Assembly: GCA_019115165.1 (NCBI GenBank)
Contig: DXEB01000075.1
Coordinates: 1 to 55,086, forward strand
Length of the DNA: 55,086 bases
Reading direction: 5' to 3'
Source of the DNA: Candidatus Anaerotignum merdipullorum
Lineage (GTDB): Bacteria > Bacillota > Clostridia > Lachnospirales > Anaerotignaceae
Each line of letters opens with the position of its first letter. Position 1 is the stretch's first letter. The translations under genes were made by a program, and so were the position numbers. Positions 27,635 to 34,751 of this stretch are shown in pieces. Under the pieces are notes generated by a model. It had not been told where the DNA came from. It made no database searches and saw nothing but the letters and a program-made list of their open reading frames with translations.

Positions 27635-27664
27635 TTGACAAAGCCATCGAAAACGTTTTATCAT
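27635..27664 (+). promoter_or_regulatory. Promoter for the MATE exporter
   Basis: -35 TTGACA (27635-27640, perfect), 18-base spacer and -10 TATCAT (27659-27664). The predicted start near 27671 places the hairpin at 27682-27701 about a dozen bases from the 5' end. Confidence 0.65.
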
Positions 27665-27681
27665 ATTCAAGGATTCAGAAC

Positions 27682-27701
27682 AGCACTGCTTCGGCAGTGC
27701 T
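27682..27701 (+). promoter_or_regulatory. UUCG-tetraloop hairpin near the 5' end of the MATE mRNA
   Basis: AGCACTGC-TTCG-GCAGTGCT is a perfect 8-bp stem closed by a UUCG tetraloop. It lies between promoter and start codon and is followed by TTCGTTTCTC rather than a clean T run. It could protect the mRNA end or act as a weak terminator/attenuator. Confidence 0.6.
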
Positions 27702-27753
27702 TCGTTTCTCTTAGGAAAATAATGAAAAAAACGGGAAGGGTGGAGACTTTGTT

Positions 27754-29112
27754 ATGAGCACGGCTGCAGCAAAGGCAAGTGAGAACAAGATGGGCGTTAT
27801 GCCTGAAAATAAGCTGTTGTTGACGATGTCGCTGCCAATGATGGCGGCGATGCTGATTCAAGCGCTGTATAATATTGTAGATAGTATCTTCGTTGCACAG
27901 ATCAGTGAAAATGCGCTTTCGGCGGTATCATTGGCGTTTCCGATGCAGAATTTTATGATTGCAGTAGGAACGGGAACTGGTGTCGGCGTGAATGCGTTGT
28001 TGTCTAAGAATCTGGGAGCCAAGCGATTCAAACTTGCCAATAAAACGGCGAATGTCAGTATGTTTCTGGTATTGATGAACTGGATCTTATTTATCTTTGT
28101 TGGATTGTTCTTGGCAGAGCCGTTTCTGCGTGGGCAAACAGATGTAGCGGAAATTGTGGATTATGGGAACACTTATCTGCGAATCTGTTGCGTGGCTTCT
28201 CTGGGAGTTTATGCAGAGATTGCACTGGAGAGATTACTGCAGGCGACTGGTCGAACCATGTATACCATGATTACACAGGCAACCGGTGCGATCGTTAACA
28301 TTGTGTTAGACCCGATTTTGATTTTTGGTATGTTTGGCATGCCAAAGATGGGAATTGCCGGTGCAGCTTTGGCAACGGTCATTGGACAGTTTATTGCTGC
28401 GGGGTTGGCTTTGTATTTCAATCTAAGAAAGAATCTTGAGATTCAATTTCAATTCAGTAATATATTGCCTACGAAATTTATCTTATATAACATTTATAAG
28501 GTAGCGGTACCATCGATTTTGATGGTTTCTATTGGTTCTGTGATGATGTTCTTTATGAACCGAATTTTGGCAGTATTTACGACAACTGCAATCGCGGTAT
28601 TTGGGGTATATTTCAAATTGCAAAGTTTTATCTTTATGCCGATTTTTGGTATGAATAACGGTATGGTGCCTATTGTAGCATATAATTATGGTGCAAGAAA
28701 GCGGGAACGAATTGTAAAGACGGTTCGTTTGGCGGTGATGTATGCGGTATTGCTGATGTTGATCGGTTTTGCAATCTTCCAGTCGATACCGGATAAGCTG
28801 CTGTTGATGTTTAATGCCTCAGCGGAGATACTGCAGATTGGAGAACCTGCACTGCGTTTGATTTCGTTTAGCTTCCTGCTGGCAGGATTCAATATTATTT
28901 GCTCTTCGGTATTCCAGGCCTTAGGGAATGGGGTATATAGTTTGATTATTTCGGTCATTCGTCAGTTGGTGGTATTGGTGCCAGTGGCTTTTCTGTTGTC
29001 CCAAATGGGTGTATTGGACCGTATTTGGCTCGCCTTCCCGATTGCGGAAGTTGCGGCAAGTTTACTGTGCGTATTCTTCCTGAAAAAAATTTCGAAACTA
29101 TTGAATTTTTAA
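27754..29112 (+). CDS. MATE family efflux transporter
   Basis: 452-residue polytopic protein with twelve predicted membrane helices in two homologous halves. It exports drugs or metabolites in exchange for sodium or protons. Family landmarks are PMMAAMLIQALYNIVDSIFVAQIS in the first helix pair, GTGTGVGVNALLSKNLGAKR and LLQATGRTMYTMITQATGAIVNIVLDP, with the parallel NYGARKRERI and QALGNGVYSLI in the second half. GGTGGAG lies 10 bases before the ATG. It has its own promoter with a stable 5' hairpin and a terminator, and no adjacent regulator. The substrate cannot be read from sequence. Confidence 0.94.
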   Translation: MSTAAAKASENKMGVMPENKLLLTMSLPMMAAMLIQALYNIVDSIFVAQISENALSAVSLAFPMQNFMIAVGTGTGVGVNALLSKNLGAKRFKLANKTANVSMFLVLMNWILFIFVGLFLAEPFLRGQTDVAEIVDYGNTYLRICCVASLGVYAEIALERLLQATGRTMYTMITQATGAIVNIVLDPILIFGMFGMPKMGIAGAALATVIGQFIAAGLALYFNLRKNLEIQFQFSNILPTKFILYNIYKVAVPSILMVSIGSVMMFFMNRILAVFTTTAIAVFGVYFKLQSFIFMPIFGMNNGMVPIVAYNYGARKRERIVKTVRLAVMYAVLLMLIGFAIFQSIPDKLLLMFNASAEILQIGEPALRLISFSFLLAGFNIICSSVFQALGNGVYSLIISVIRQLVVLVPVAFLLSQMGVLDRIWLAFPIAEVAASLLCVFFLKKISKLLNF

Positions 29113-29472
29113 CGAAAAAACCATTGTTCCAGAAAAAGGAGCAGTGGTTTTTTGTATGGTTTTATGTTACACTGTGAGCAGAATAAAACGGGAGGAAAAT
29201 ATCATAAGATTGCTGGCGTGCGCCAGGCGCTGCAAGGAATGGATATTATCAAAGGATAACGTCTGCGGTGCCGTAAAATGGGCAGATGCGGCGGCAGAGT
29301 AAGATCGGTTTTTATTATTTGCTGTATGATCGACTGTATCTGGTTATGATGTGCAAAGGATGGCATATCATGAATTGTTTGGGTATTTGATGGATGGAAA
29401 CGGCAAGCGCTTTGTACAGATATCGGCATGTGGAAAAGTGTCACAGAGAAATCAAAAAAGAGGGGAATCGAT
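29113..29472. other. 360-base gap between the MATE gene and lspA-like
   Basis: It holds the MATE terminator, then a GGGAGG at about 29191 with only a TTG-started 30-codon frame behind it, and a 38-codon frame (29363-29476) that overlaps the lspA-like start as ATGA. Neither matches a family I know. The stretch may be a decayed gene. Confidence 0.4.
29116..29153 (+). terminator. Intrinsic terminator after the MATE gene
   Basis: AAAAACCATTG (29116-29126) pairs with CAGTGGTTTTT (29142-29152) around a 15-base loop, with one T-G pair, then T. Confidence 0.82.
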
Positions 29473-29937
29473 ATGAAATATTGGGTGATACTGTTGAGTG
29501 TGTTTGGAATAGATCGGATATCGAAGAATTGGGTGCAGAAAAAGCTGTCATTGGGCAGCCGTAAGGAGGTTTGGAAGGATCGACTCTATTTCAGGCACAT
29601 AAAAAACAAAGGAATGGCGTATAATACCCTTGAAGAAAATCCGAAAGCGGTGCTGCGAATGACCGGAATTCTGATGGGGATAGGTTTCTTGCAATTTTTG
29701 CGTTTGCTGCATCAAAAAAAATCTCCCGCGCTTTTGACATCTCTAGCATGTATGTTAGGCGGTGCGCTAGGGAATTTTTGGGAACGGGCAAACACAGGTT
29801 GGGTTACGGATTTTTTGTATATCCCATTTCGAAAGGCGCCGATTTTTAATGTAGCGGATATTGCTATTGTGTTGGGCGGTATTTGTACGATTCCATTTGC
29901 ATGGTTGGCAGAACGCAGCAATGTAAAAGAAATGTAA
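29473..29937 (+). CDS. lspA: Divergent signal peptidase II (lipoprotein signal peptidase)
   Basis: 154-residue protein with four predicted membrane helices, matching the aspartic protease that removes lipoprotein signal peptides. The N-terminal IDRISKNWVQKKL corresponds to the family's DxxTK start. The two catalytic aspartates sit in WVTDFLYIP (Asp113) and FNVADIAIVLG (Asp129). The family's asparagine-rich N-x-G-x-x-F loop is changed to HIKNKGMAYNTL, and GALGNFWERAN stands for the G-x-x-G-N-x-x-D-R motif. The gene is not beside rluD, as classical lspA usually is, so it may be a second, specialised copy. AAGAGGGGA precedes the ATG at 29473. The 6S RNA gene follows. Confidence 0.82.
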   Translation: MKYWVILLSVFGIDRISKNWVQKKLSLGSRKEVWKDRLYFRHIKNKGMAYNTLEENPKAVLRMTGILMGIGFLQFLRLLHQKKSPALLTSLACMLGGALGNFWERANTGWVTDFLYIPFRKAPIFNVADIAIVLGGICTIPFAWLAERSNVKEM

Positions 29938-29967
29938 AATCGCGGCGGCTTTTGTCTAGATTAGGGC

Positions 29968-29996
29968 TTGAAGAATGAAAAAAAACGTAGTATAAT
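29968..29996 (+). promoter_or_regulatory. Promoter for 6S RNA
   Basis: -35 TTGAAG (29968-29973), 17-base spacer and -10 TATAAT (29991-29996), giving a start near 30003. Confidence 0.82.
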
Positions 29997-30002
29997 ACAC
30001 TC

Positions 30003-30205
30003 AGGAGCAATCCTGAGATGCTCGAAAACCCATTATTATTGAACCTACATGACTGAAAAGGGATTCCTATATGCGAAAGTGATGTCAGGCCTCAAGATAA
30101 TTCCCTTTGGGCAGAGGAAGACAGAGACTTTGGCTGCGGTTGCCCACCTGGCTTAGGCTAGGTGTCAAGAGATGGGAACGGCATTTCGGGATATCCCATG
30201 AGCAG
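30003..30205 (+). ncRNA. ssrS: 6S RNA
   Basis: About 200-base RNA that mimics an open promoter and binds housekeeping RNA polymerase. Its ends form the closing stem: ATCCTGAGATGC (30010-30021) pairs over all 12 positions with GCATTTCGGGAT (30181-30192), using two G-U pairs. The 5' stretch CTGAGATGCTCG and the 3' stretch GGCATTTCGGGAT match the recognisable ends of bacterial 6S RNA (E. coli CUGAGAUGUUCG and GGCAUCUCGGAG). Between them, partly paired arms such as GGGATTCC near 30060 and the GCC..GGC segments near 30140-30165 fit a long irregular rod with a central bubble. A sigma-A promoter sits at the right distance and a strong terminator follows. There is no open reading frame of note. Ends are approximate. 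Only a covariance-model match could raise confidence further. Confidence 0.86.
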
Positions 30206-30206
30206 A

Positions 30207-30241
30207 AAATAGATATATCACAGGATATATCTATTTTTTTT
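30207..30241 (+). terminator. Intrinsic terminator of 6S RNA
   Basis: AAATAGATATATC (30207-30219) pairs perfectly with GATATATCTATTT around ACAG, followed by a run of T. Confidence 0.92.
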
Positions 30242-30434
30242 ATGAGCTAAAATGGCTTTTTAGAAAAAAGATGATATTTTTGGAGGATGACAGAAAAACG
30301 AAATGACAGGAAGCTGCTGTACAATGAAAAGACGGAAAGAAAAATACTTTAAACAGGCAGAAATTTTGTAAGATGGCAAGCATTCCGCCTATTTGTTGTT
30401 TCGATGTAAAATAAGAATCATTTGGAGGGAGTCT

Positions 30435-30512
30435 GTGGAAAAGCGCGCATATTTTGGAAGGACAGGCATAGACTTGTACAAAGTATGGCAAGGAGGGAAA
30501 TGCGTGAAATGA
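30435..30512 (+). CDS. Possible 25-residue upstream ORF coupled to the SpoIID-like gene
   Basis: GTG at 30435 has GGAGG at 30424-30428 with ideal 6-base spacing, better than the site of the main gene. The 25-codon frame encodes a basic peptide and stops at TGA 30510-30512, overlapping the downstream ATG (30509) as ATGA. Such overlap usually means translational coupling, so it may control entry into the SpoIID-like gene. No homologue is recognised, and a chance ORF is possible. Confidence 0.35.
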   Translation: MEKRAYFGRTGIDLYKVWQGGKCVK

Positions 30513-32854
30513 AGCGGATGCTGTTTATTCTATGGATTGGCATCAGTGTATGGTGCTGCGGCTGTGGGGCATCACTGCCTGTGGAGCAGGCACAGGCAGG
30601 AAGAATTGGTGATGACCTTGCAGTCAGCCGGGCAATGGCGGCGAAAATGATTTCTTTGACGTTTTATACGGAAGAAGAATTACAAGATCTGGAGGCGCAG
30701 TCAGATTTTCCGGATGTTTCCACGCAATACTGGGCATATCCTTATATCAACGGTGCTGTTGCGCTGGGATTTTTGTCGGGAGATGAAGATGGGAACTTTT
30801 ATCCAGAACGGGATTTGACACTGACACAAGCACAGTTATTGATGGACAGGCTGGCACCAGATATGGAAAATCGGATTGCCTTGGATGAAGAAAATCAAAA
30901 TATGCCGGTTGCTTATAGTTTATGGGTAGAATTATGGGAAACTGCTTTGCAAGAACGAGGAGGAACAGAAGAGGTATCGGCATATGGCATAACAGAACGG
31001 GAAAGCGTTTTATTTGCACAAGAAGGAACGTCGGGATTATTTGATCAAGGGAAATATGGCGCAGAGGGTCTAGACTTGGCGCCCTTTATGCAGGAATCCA
31101 TTCGTTTTTGGGAAAAAGACGGAGAAATTCTCGCGCTGTTGGAAGTGACGGACACCACACCGACGGTAACAAATATCTATTGCAGGACTTCTGCAGGGAT
31201 GCTGACAATGGAAACGGGAGAGGGTTCTGTAACCGTTCCATGTGATCAAGAAATAACAGAAGGTATTTGCGATGTGTCCCTTGCCGCAGGTACAGTCACG
31301 GAGATACAACCAGCAGCTGCTTTGGGTGCATGCACGGTCAAACGAGTTAACGGTCAGGAAATTTATTTGGCGGAGCAAGGTTTGTTTGAATGGGCGAACG
31401 GGTTTCGCATATATGACAGGACGCAGGAAGAATCTTCGTTGCAGACAGTTTCCAAGCTAACTTGTGGTATGCGGGATGCAGAATATTATATGAAGGACGG
31501 AAAAATTGCAGGCGCTGTGATCATGCAGCACAGCCAGCCGGAAGATATCCGAGTGCTGATTGGTGGAGCAGGGCAGAAAACGGTACAGTTGTCTGCGGAA
31601 ACCGAGTGGACGTTGCGCAGCAGTGAAGCGGAAAAAACATTTGCAGGAGGAGAAACGGCACAGATGAGCGCAGACTTACCATGGTTTGATTATGGCATTG
31701 TAGCGGCATCGGTACCGGATGGCAGTCCCATAACGGTAACTTTTACGGATGGAACAACACGGGCATACTACGGGACGATAGAGCTGGAGCGTCGGTCAGA
31801 TGGCATTTCTGTCATCAATACATTGCCATTAGAGACGTATCTGAAAGGGGTAGTACCGCATGAGATGCCGGTTAGCTTCGGAAAAGGCGCGCTGCAAGCA
31901 CAAGCGATTACAGCCAGAAGTTATGCCTATTGTCAAGTTCTTGCCAATAGCTACTGCGGATACGGTGCGCATCTGGCAGACACTGTGGCAAGCCAAGTTT
32001 ATTTGGGCGCAGATACCGATGCGGTTTCGGATCAAGCAGTGGATGCAACAAAGGGAATGTGTTTGACGGTTGATGGAGAGGTGATCACTACATATTTCTA
32101 TTCTACATCGGGCGGATATGGAGCGAATGCAAAGGATGTCTGGTCAGCAGATGGGACATTTTCGGAAGAAGAGAAGTCGTATCTGACAGGTACAGTGCAT
32201 GGTGTAACGGGAGAAAAACCTACGGATGAAACAGCTTGGCTGGATTTTTGGCAGGACTGGGAAAAAACCGGATATGATCAGGCTTCTCCTTGGTATCGCT
32301 GGAAAGTATATTTCGGTGCTGGGCAGTTAACGGAAATTACGGCAGAAACACTAGCAGCAGAAGCAAAGAGACATCCTGCGCATATTGAAGTGCAGCAAGA
32401 AGATGGAACATGGATGGTTGAGACGCCAAAAGATTTGGGAAAATTGTGCGGTATTTCTGTAATGGAGCGAGGGGAAAGTGGTGTGGTGAAAATATTACGA
32501 TTGGATTATGCAGAAGGTTCTGTACGGGTGAAAACAGAATATTCCATTCGTCAGGTGCTGTCGCCAACCAGACGTACCATTGGCGAACCAATTTACTTAC
32601 AGAAAAAGGATGGAACATCTGTAACAGACGTCCAGATATTGCCAAGCGGTTATTTTGCGGTAAAAGAAATGAAAAACGATGCAGGTATTTTGACTGGCGT
32701 AGCATTATATGGAGGCGGGAACGGACATGGAGTAGGGTTAAGCCAATACGGTGCAAGTGCAATGTCTGAGATGGGCAGCACGGCGGAAGAAATTTTGACC
32801 CATTATTTCCCTGGAACATCCGTCCGTCAGGTGATGAATCAAGCATCTGCCTAA
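30509..32854 (+). CDS. SLH- and SpoIID/LytB-domain lipoprotein
   Basis: 781-residue exported protein. The N-terminal hydrophobic segment ends in a cysteine pair (WCCGCG) that reads as a lipobox, so it is probably a membrane lipoprotein. One S-layer-homology repeat follows (FPDVSTQYWAYPYINGAVALG and the FYPERDLTLTQAQLLMDRL half, about residues 65-115). A long mid-region of beta-rich, unassigned sequence comes next. From about residue 425 it has a SpoIID domain: LPLETYLKGVVPHEMP with the catalytic-type glutamate, LQAQAITARSYAY, YFYSTSGGYGANAKDVW and GHGVGLSQYGASAMSEMG near the C-terminus. SpoIID is a lytic transglycosylase that degrades stem-free glycan at engulfment. The SLH fusion suggests a role on the vegetative or spore surface. 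Start choice (30500 or 30509) is uncertain; I prefer 30509 because of the ATGA overlap. Confidence 0.88.
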   Translation: MKRMLFILWIGISVWCCGCGASLPVEQAQAGRIGDDLAVSRAMAAKMISLTFYTEEELQDLEAQSDFPDVSTQYWAYPYINGAVALGFLSGDEDGNFYPERDLTLTQAQLLMDRLAPDMENRIALDEENQNMPVAYSLWVELWETALQERGGTEEVSAYGITERESVLFAQEGTSGLFDQGKYGAEGLDLAPFMQESIRFWEKDGEILALLEVTDTTPTVTNIYCRTSAGMLTMETGEGSVTVPCDQEITEGICDVSLAAGTVTEIQPAAALGACTVKRVNGQEIYLAEQGLFEWANGFRIYDRTQEESSLQTVSKLTCGMRDAEYYMKDGKIAGAVIMQHSQPEDIRVLIGGAGQKTVQLSAETEWTLRSSEAEKTFAGGETAQMSADLPWFDYGIVAASVPDGSPITVTFTDGTTRAYYGTIELERRSDGISVINTLPLETYLKGVVPHEMPVSFGKGALQAQAITARSYAYCQVLANSYCGYGAHLADTVASQVYLGADTDAVSDQAVDATKGMCLTVDGEVITTYFYSTSGGYGANAKDVWSADGTFSEEEKSYLTGTVHGVTGEKPTDETAWLDFWQDWEKTGYDQASPWYRWKVYFGAGQLTEITAETLAAEAKRHPAHIEVQQEDGTWMVETPKDLGKLCGISVMERGESGVVKILRLDYAEGSVRVKTEYSIRQVLSPTRRTIGEPIYLQKKDGTSVTDVQILPSGYFAVKEMKNDAGILTGVALYGGGNGHGVGLSQYGASAMSEMGSTAEEILTHYFPGTSVRQVMNQASA

Positions 32855-32964
32855 GCAAGAGACTGAATTTTCTGCCATGCATTTCGCAAGAAACAATGTG
32901 AGATGTGAAGAGATTGCCTGTTTGAGAAAGGAGAGTCCTCTGAGGATTTCCTGTATGGAATCCT

Positions 32965-33019
32965 GAAAAAATAGACCCGAGAAGATTCCGGTAGTGTTTT
33001 GGAATGGATCGGGTCTATT
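32965..33019 (-). terminator. Terminator of the YbaK-Rrf2 operon
   Basis: A perfect 11-bp outer stem, AATAGACCCGA (32970-32980) with TCGGGTCTATT (33009-33019), encloses a second ATTCC/GGAAT stem. On the minus strand it is followed by TTTTTTC, so it ends the minus transcript. The plus-strand side lacks a T run. Confidence 0.78.
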
Positions 33020-33063
33020 CATGTAATGCGGATTTTTGTTGCAGATAATCAATCAGTGGGAGA

Positions 33064-33522
33064 TCAGAGAGTATTGGTATTTGAATCCGGCTGCATTGGG
33101 TGCAAATGGGATGTTTTTAACCGATATTCTTCTGCCAAATCTGCAAATGAGATATTGTCCACCACATCGTCTAATGCTTCCTTCATTTTTTTCCATATAG
33201 AAAGAGAGACGCAGGTGTCAGAGTTGGGGCACATGGGATTGTCCACGCAGTCCACAGGAGAAAGAGAACCTTCTAAGATGCGCAGTACCTCCCCGATGGT
33301 AATATCCGCCGGATTTTTGGTCAGGATATATCCGCCCTGTGCGCCGCGGTAGCTTTTGACCAAACCGGATTTGGTCAGGGGATTGATAATTTGTTCCAGA
33401 TATTTTTCGGAAATATCCTGCTCCCTGGCAATGGATTTCAGCGCCAGTGTGCCTTTGTCGTAATGGAGAGCCAGACTTAACATCAGGCGTATGCCATAGC
33501 GGCCTTTTGTAGATATTTTCAT
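33064..33522 (-). CDS. Rrf2 family transcriptional regulator
   Basis: 152-residue winged-helix repressor of the IscR/NsrR/CymR family. The N-terminal MKISTKGRYGIRLMLSLAL and SIAREQDISEKYLEQIIN form the helix-turn-helix (about residues 1-65). Three cysteines in DCVDNPMCPNSDTCVS near residues 90-105 match the iron-sulfur ligand spacing of IscR-type members. CymR proteins lack these, so an Fe-S- or NO/redox-sensing regulator is favoured. GAAGGAG precedes the ATG. It lies 23 bases downstream of the YbaK gene on the same strand. The usual iscS/iscU neighbours are absent, so the targets are not evident; hcp at 3.3 kb is a conceivable one. Confidence 0.9.
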   Translation of the reverse strand: MKISTKGRYGIRLMLSLALHYDKGTLALKSIAREQDISEKYLEQIINPLTKSGLVKSYRGAQGGYILTKNPADITIGEVLRILEGSLSPVDCVDNPMCPNSDTCVSLSIWKKMKEALDDVVDNISFADLAEEYRLKTSHLHPMQPDSNTNTL

Positions 33523-33545
33523 AAAAATACTCCTTCATGATTCGA

Positions 33546-34019
33546 TTATTCTTCCCAACCTTTGCAGACATCCACCCAAGCTTCGCACTTGCCATATTGG
33601 AATAGTTCGTCACAAGTCAATTCCACAGCAGAATTGCTGCTGCCTGCTGCAGGAAATACAGTTTCAAAGCGCTTCATGGATACATCTGCATAGGCGTGTG
33701 TGCCTTCTGGCAGTGCAAATGGGCATACACCGCCGACAGCATGTCCCGTGGCTTCCAGCGTTTCTTCCGGGGAAAGCATTTTGGCTTTCAGTCCGAAGGT
33801 ATCCTTGAATTTCCGGTTGTCAATCTTGGCATCGCCGGCAACAGATATGACGATAGGACCGTCCTTAGACATCAGGCAAAGGGTTTTGGAAATGCGTGCA
33901 GGAATTACGCCTGCCGCTTCTGCCGCCAGTTCTACAGTTGCGCTGGAAGTATCAAATTCCAGAACTGTTTTGGGACAGTTCATTTCTTCCAAATAAGCTT
34001 TTACTTTTTCGATCGACAT
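33546..34019 (-). CDS. ybaK: YbaK/EbsC-family aminoacyl-tRNA deacylase
   Basis: 157-residue trans-editing enzyme of the YbaK/ProX superfamily, which hydrolyses mischarged tRNA-Pro (Cys- or Ala-tRNA-Pro). The catalytic-region lysine lies in AGDAKIDNRKFKD, and the conserved Gly-Gly-x-x-Pro loop reads AVGGVCPFALPEG. DVSMKRFETVFPAAGSSNSAVELT is the C-terminal signature. AAAAAGGAGATG lies before the ATG. It heads a two-gene operon with the Rrf2 regulator. Whether it edits Cys (YbaK) or Ala (ProX) cannot be said, though the VGGVCPF loop resembles the YbaK-like ProX group. Confidence 0.9.
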   Translation of the reverse strand: MSIEKVKAYLEEMNCPKTVLEFDTSSATVELAAEAAGVIPARISKTLCLMSKDGPIVISVAGDAKIDNRKFKDTFGLKAKMLSPEETLEATGHAVGGVCPFALPEGTHAYADVSMKRFETVFPAAGSSNSAVELTCDELFQYGKCEAWVDVCKGWEE

Positions 34020-34286
34020 TGTATCTACATCTCCTTTTTTGGAATCCGAATATCATTTCTAGGCAATAGCATAGCAGAAACCTAGTCTTTATGCAAGAAA
34101 AAACAAGAAAAAGTCGCTGGAAAAGTATTGACTGGCTGGTGTGGACGTGAAGAGGGTACAAATGGTGCTGTAGGAAAGACGCGATCAGCAGGAATGTAAG
34201 CCAGAAATGGAGGCAAGCAGTAGTCATTCATAGCCTTTGCTGATCTTTCGCAGATGATTTCTGTACAAGGAATTTCAGGAAATATA

Positions 34287-34315
34287 TTGTGTTCTTTGCA
34301 TAGGTATGTTATACT
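34287..34315 (+). promoter_or_regulatory. Promoter for the candidate small RNA
   Basis: -35 TTGTGT (34287-34292), 17-base spacer and extended -10 TGTTATACT (TATACT at 34310-34315). No ribosome binding site or long ORF follows. Confidence 0.6.
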
Positions 34316-34321
34316 CAATTC

Positions 34322-34440
34322 CGATAGCAAATATCGGTATTGTTTGAGCAAAGTCTTTTTCACTGACCATGCGAGAGACAGAGCAATAATGATACAATAA
34401 AGAGAAGCCGATGCGCCCCGTGCATGCGGCTTCTTTTTTT
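34322..34440 (+). ncRNA. Candidate small RNA of about 120 nucleotides
   Basis: The unit runs from an extended -10 promoter to a strong intrinsic terminator with no protein-coding frame longer than a few codons. Near the 5' end CCGATA-GCAAA-TATCGG is a perfect hairpin. A purine- and A-rich middle follows (around 34370-34403). The 3' hairpin GAAGCCG-ATGC...GCAT-G-CGGCTTC (34404-34433), with one bulge, ends in seven or more T. I cannot match it to a known family. It could also be a leader whose coding region was lost, or the remnant of an attenuator. The functional claim is inference; the promoter, hairpins and terminator are visible. Confidence 0.5.
34404..34440 (+). terminator. Terminator of the candidate small RNA
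   Basis: GC-rich hairpin GAAGCCG/CGGCTTC with an inner ATGC/GCAT stem and one bulged G, followed by a long T run. Confidence 0.9.
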
Positions 34441-34459
34441 ATATGTGCTGAAGAGAATA

Positions 34460-34489
34460 TTGTCACCAATGGTTCCTTCGTGTTATGAT
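34460..34489 (+). promoter_or_regulatory. Orphan promoter-like sequence
   Basis: -35 TTGTCA (34460-34465), 18-base spacer and extended -10 TGTTATGAT (TATGAT at 34484-34489). Only an 11-codon ORF follows. It might give a long leader to the dlt-like operon or an RNA that is not otherwise evident. Confidence 0.4.
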
Positions 34490-34688
34490 AAAACATAATA
34501 GGGATGGGAAATGCAGCGATGCGGTCGATTGGAACGAGGATATTAGAGACTGTAAGAGGGATTGGGTTTAGAATGGTATCAAAAAGATGGAAGCCCCTTT
34601 TTTTCCTCAATGGGTCTATCAAAGAGCGTTTTGCCAACGGGATGAGCGATAAAAAGAGAAAAGTAATTCGATAGAGCAAGGACTCATG

Positions 34689-34717
34689 TTGACTTGAATT
34701 TCTGATGGTGTTATACT
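34689..34717 (+). promoter_or_regulatory. Promoter for the dlt-like operon
   Basis: -35 TTGACT (34689-34694), 17-base spacer and extended -10 TGTTATACT (TATACT at 34712-34717), with a predicted start near 34724. Confidence 0.82.
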
Positions 34718-34728
34718 TTTTTCAGATT

Positions 34729-34751
34729 GCACGTTTGTGTTGGAAACGTGC
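34729..34751 (+). promoter_or_regulatory. Hairpin at the 5' end of the dlt-like mRNA
   Basis: GCACGTTT (34729-34736) pairs perfectly with AAACGTGC (34744-34751) around GTGTTGG, only a few bases after the predicted start and with no T run. It probably stabilises the mRNA end or binds a regulator. Confidence 0.6.

Larger units (their letters stand above)
29938..30508. other. Noncoding stretch between lspA-like and the SpoIID-like gene
   Basis: It contains the 6S RNA promoter, gene and terminator (29968-30241), then about 190 bases with no clear element, and the small upstream ORF at 30435-30512. No protein-coding frame crosses the 6S RNA. Confidence 0.7.

Noticed and set aside
34275-34679. 134-codon minus-strand frame in the 757-base gap
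   Set aside because: It crosses the strong plus-strand terminator and two promoters, lacks a ribosome binding site, and resembles no protein family.
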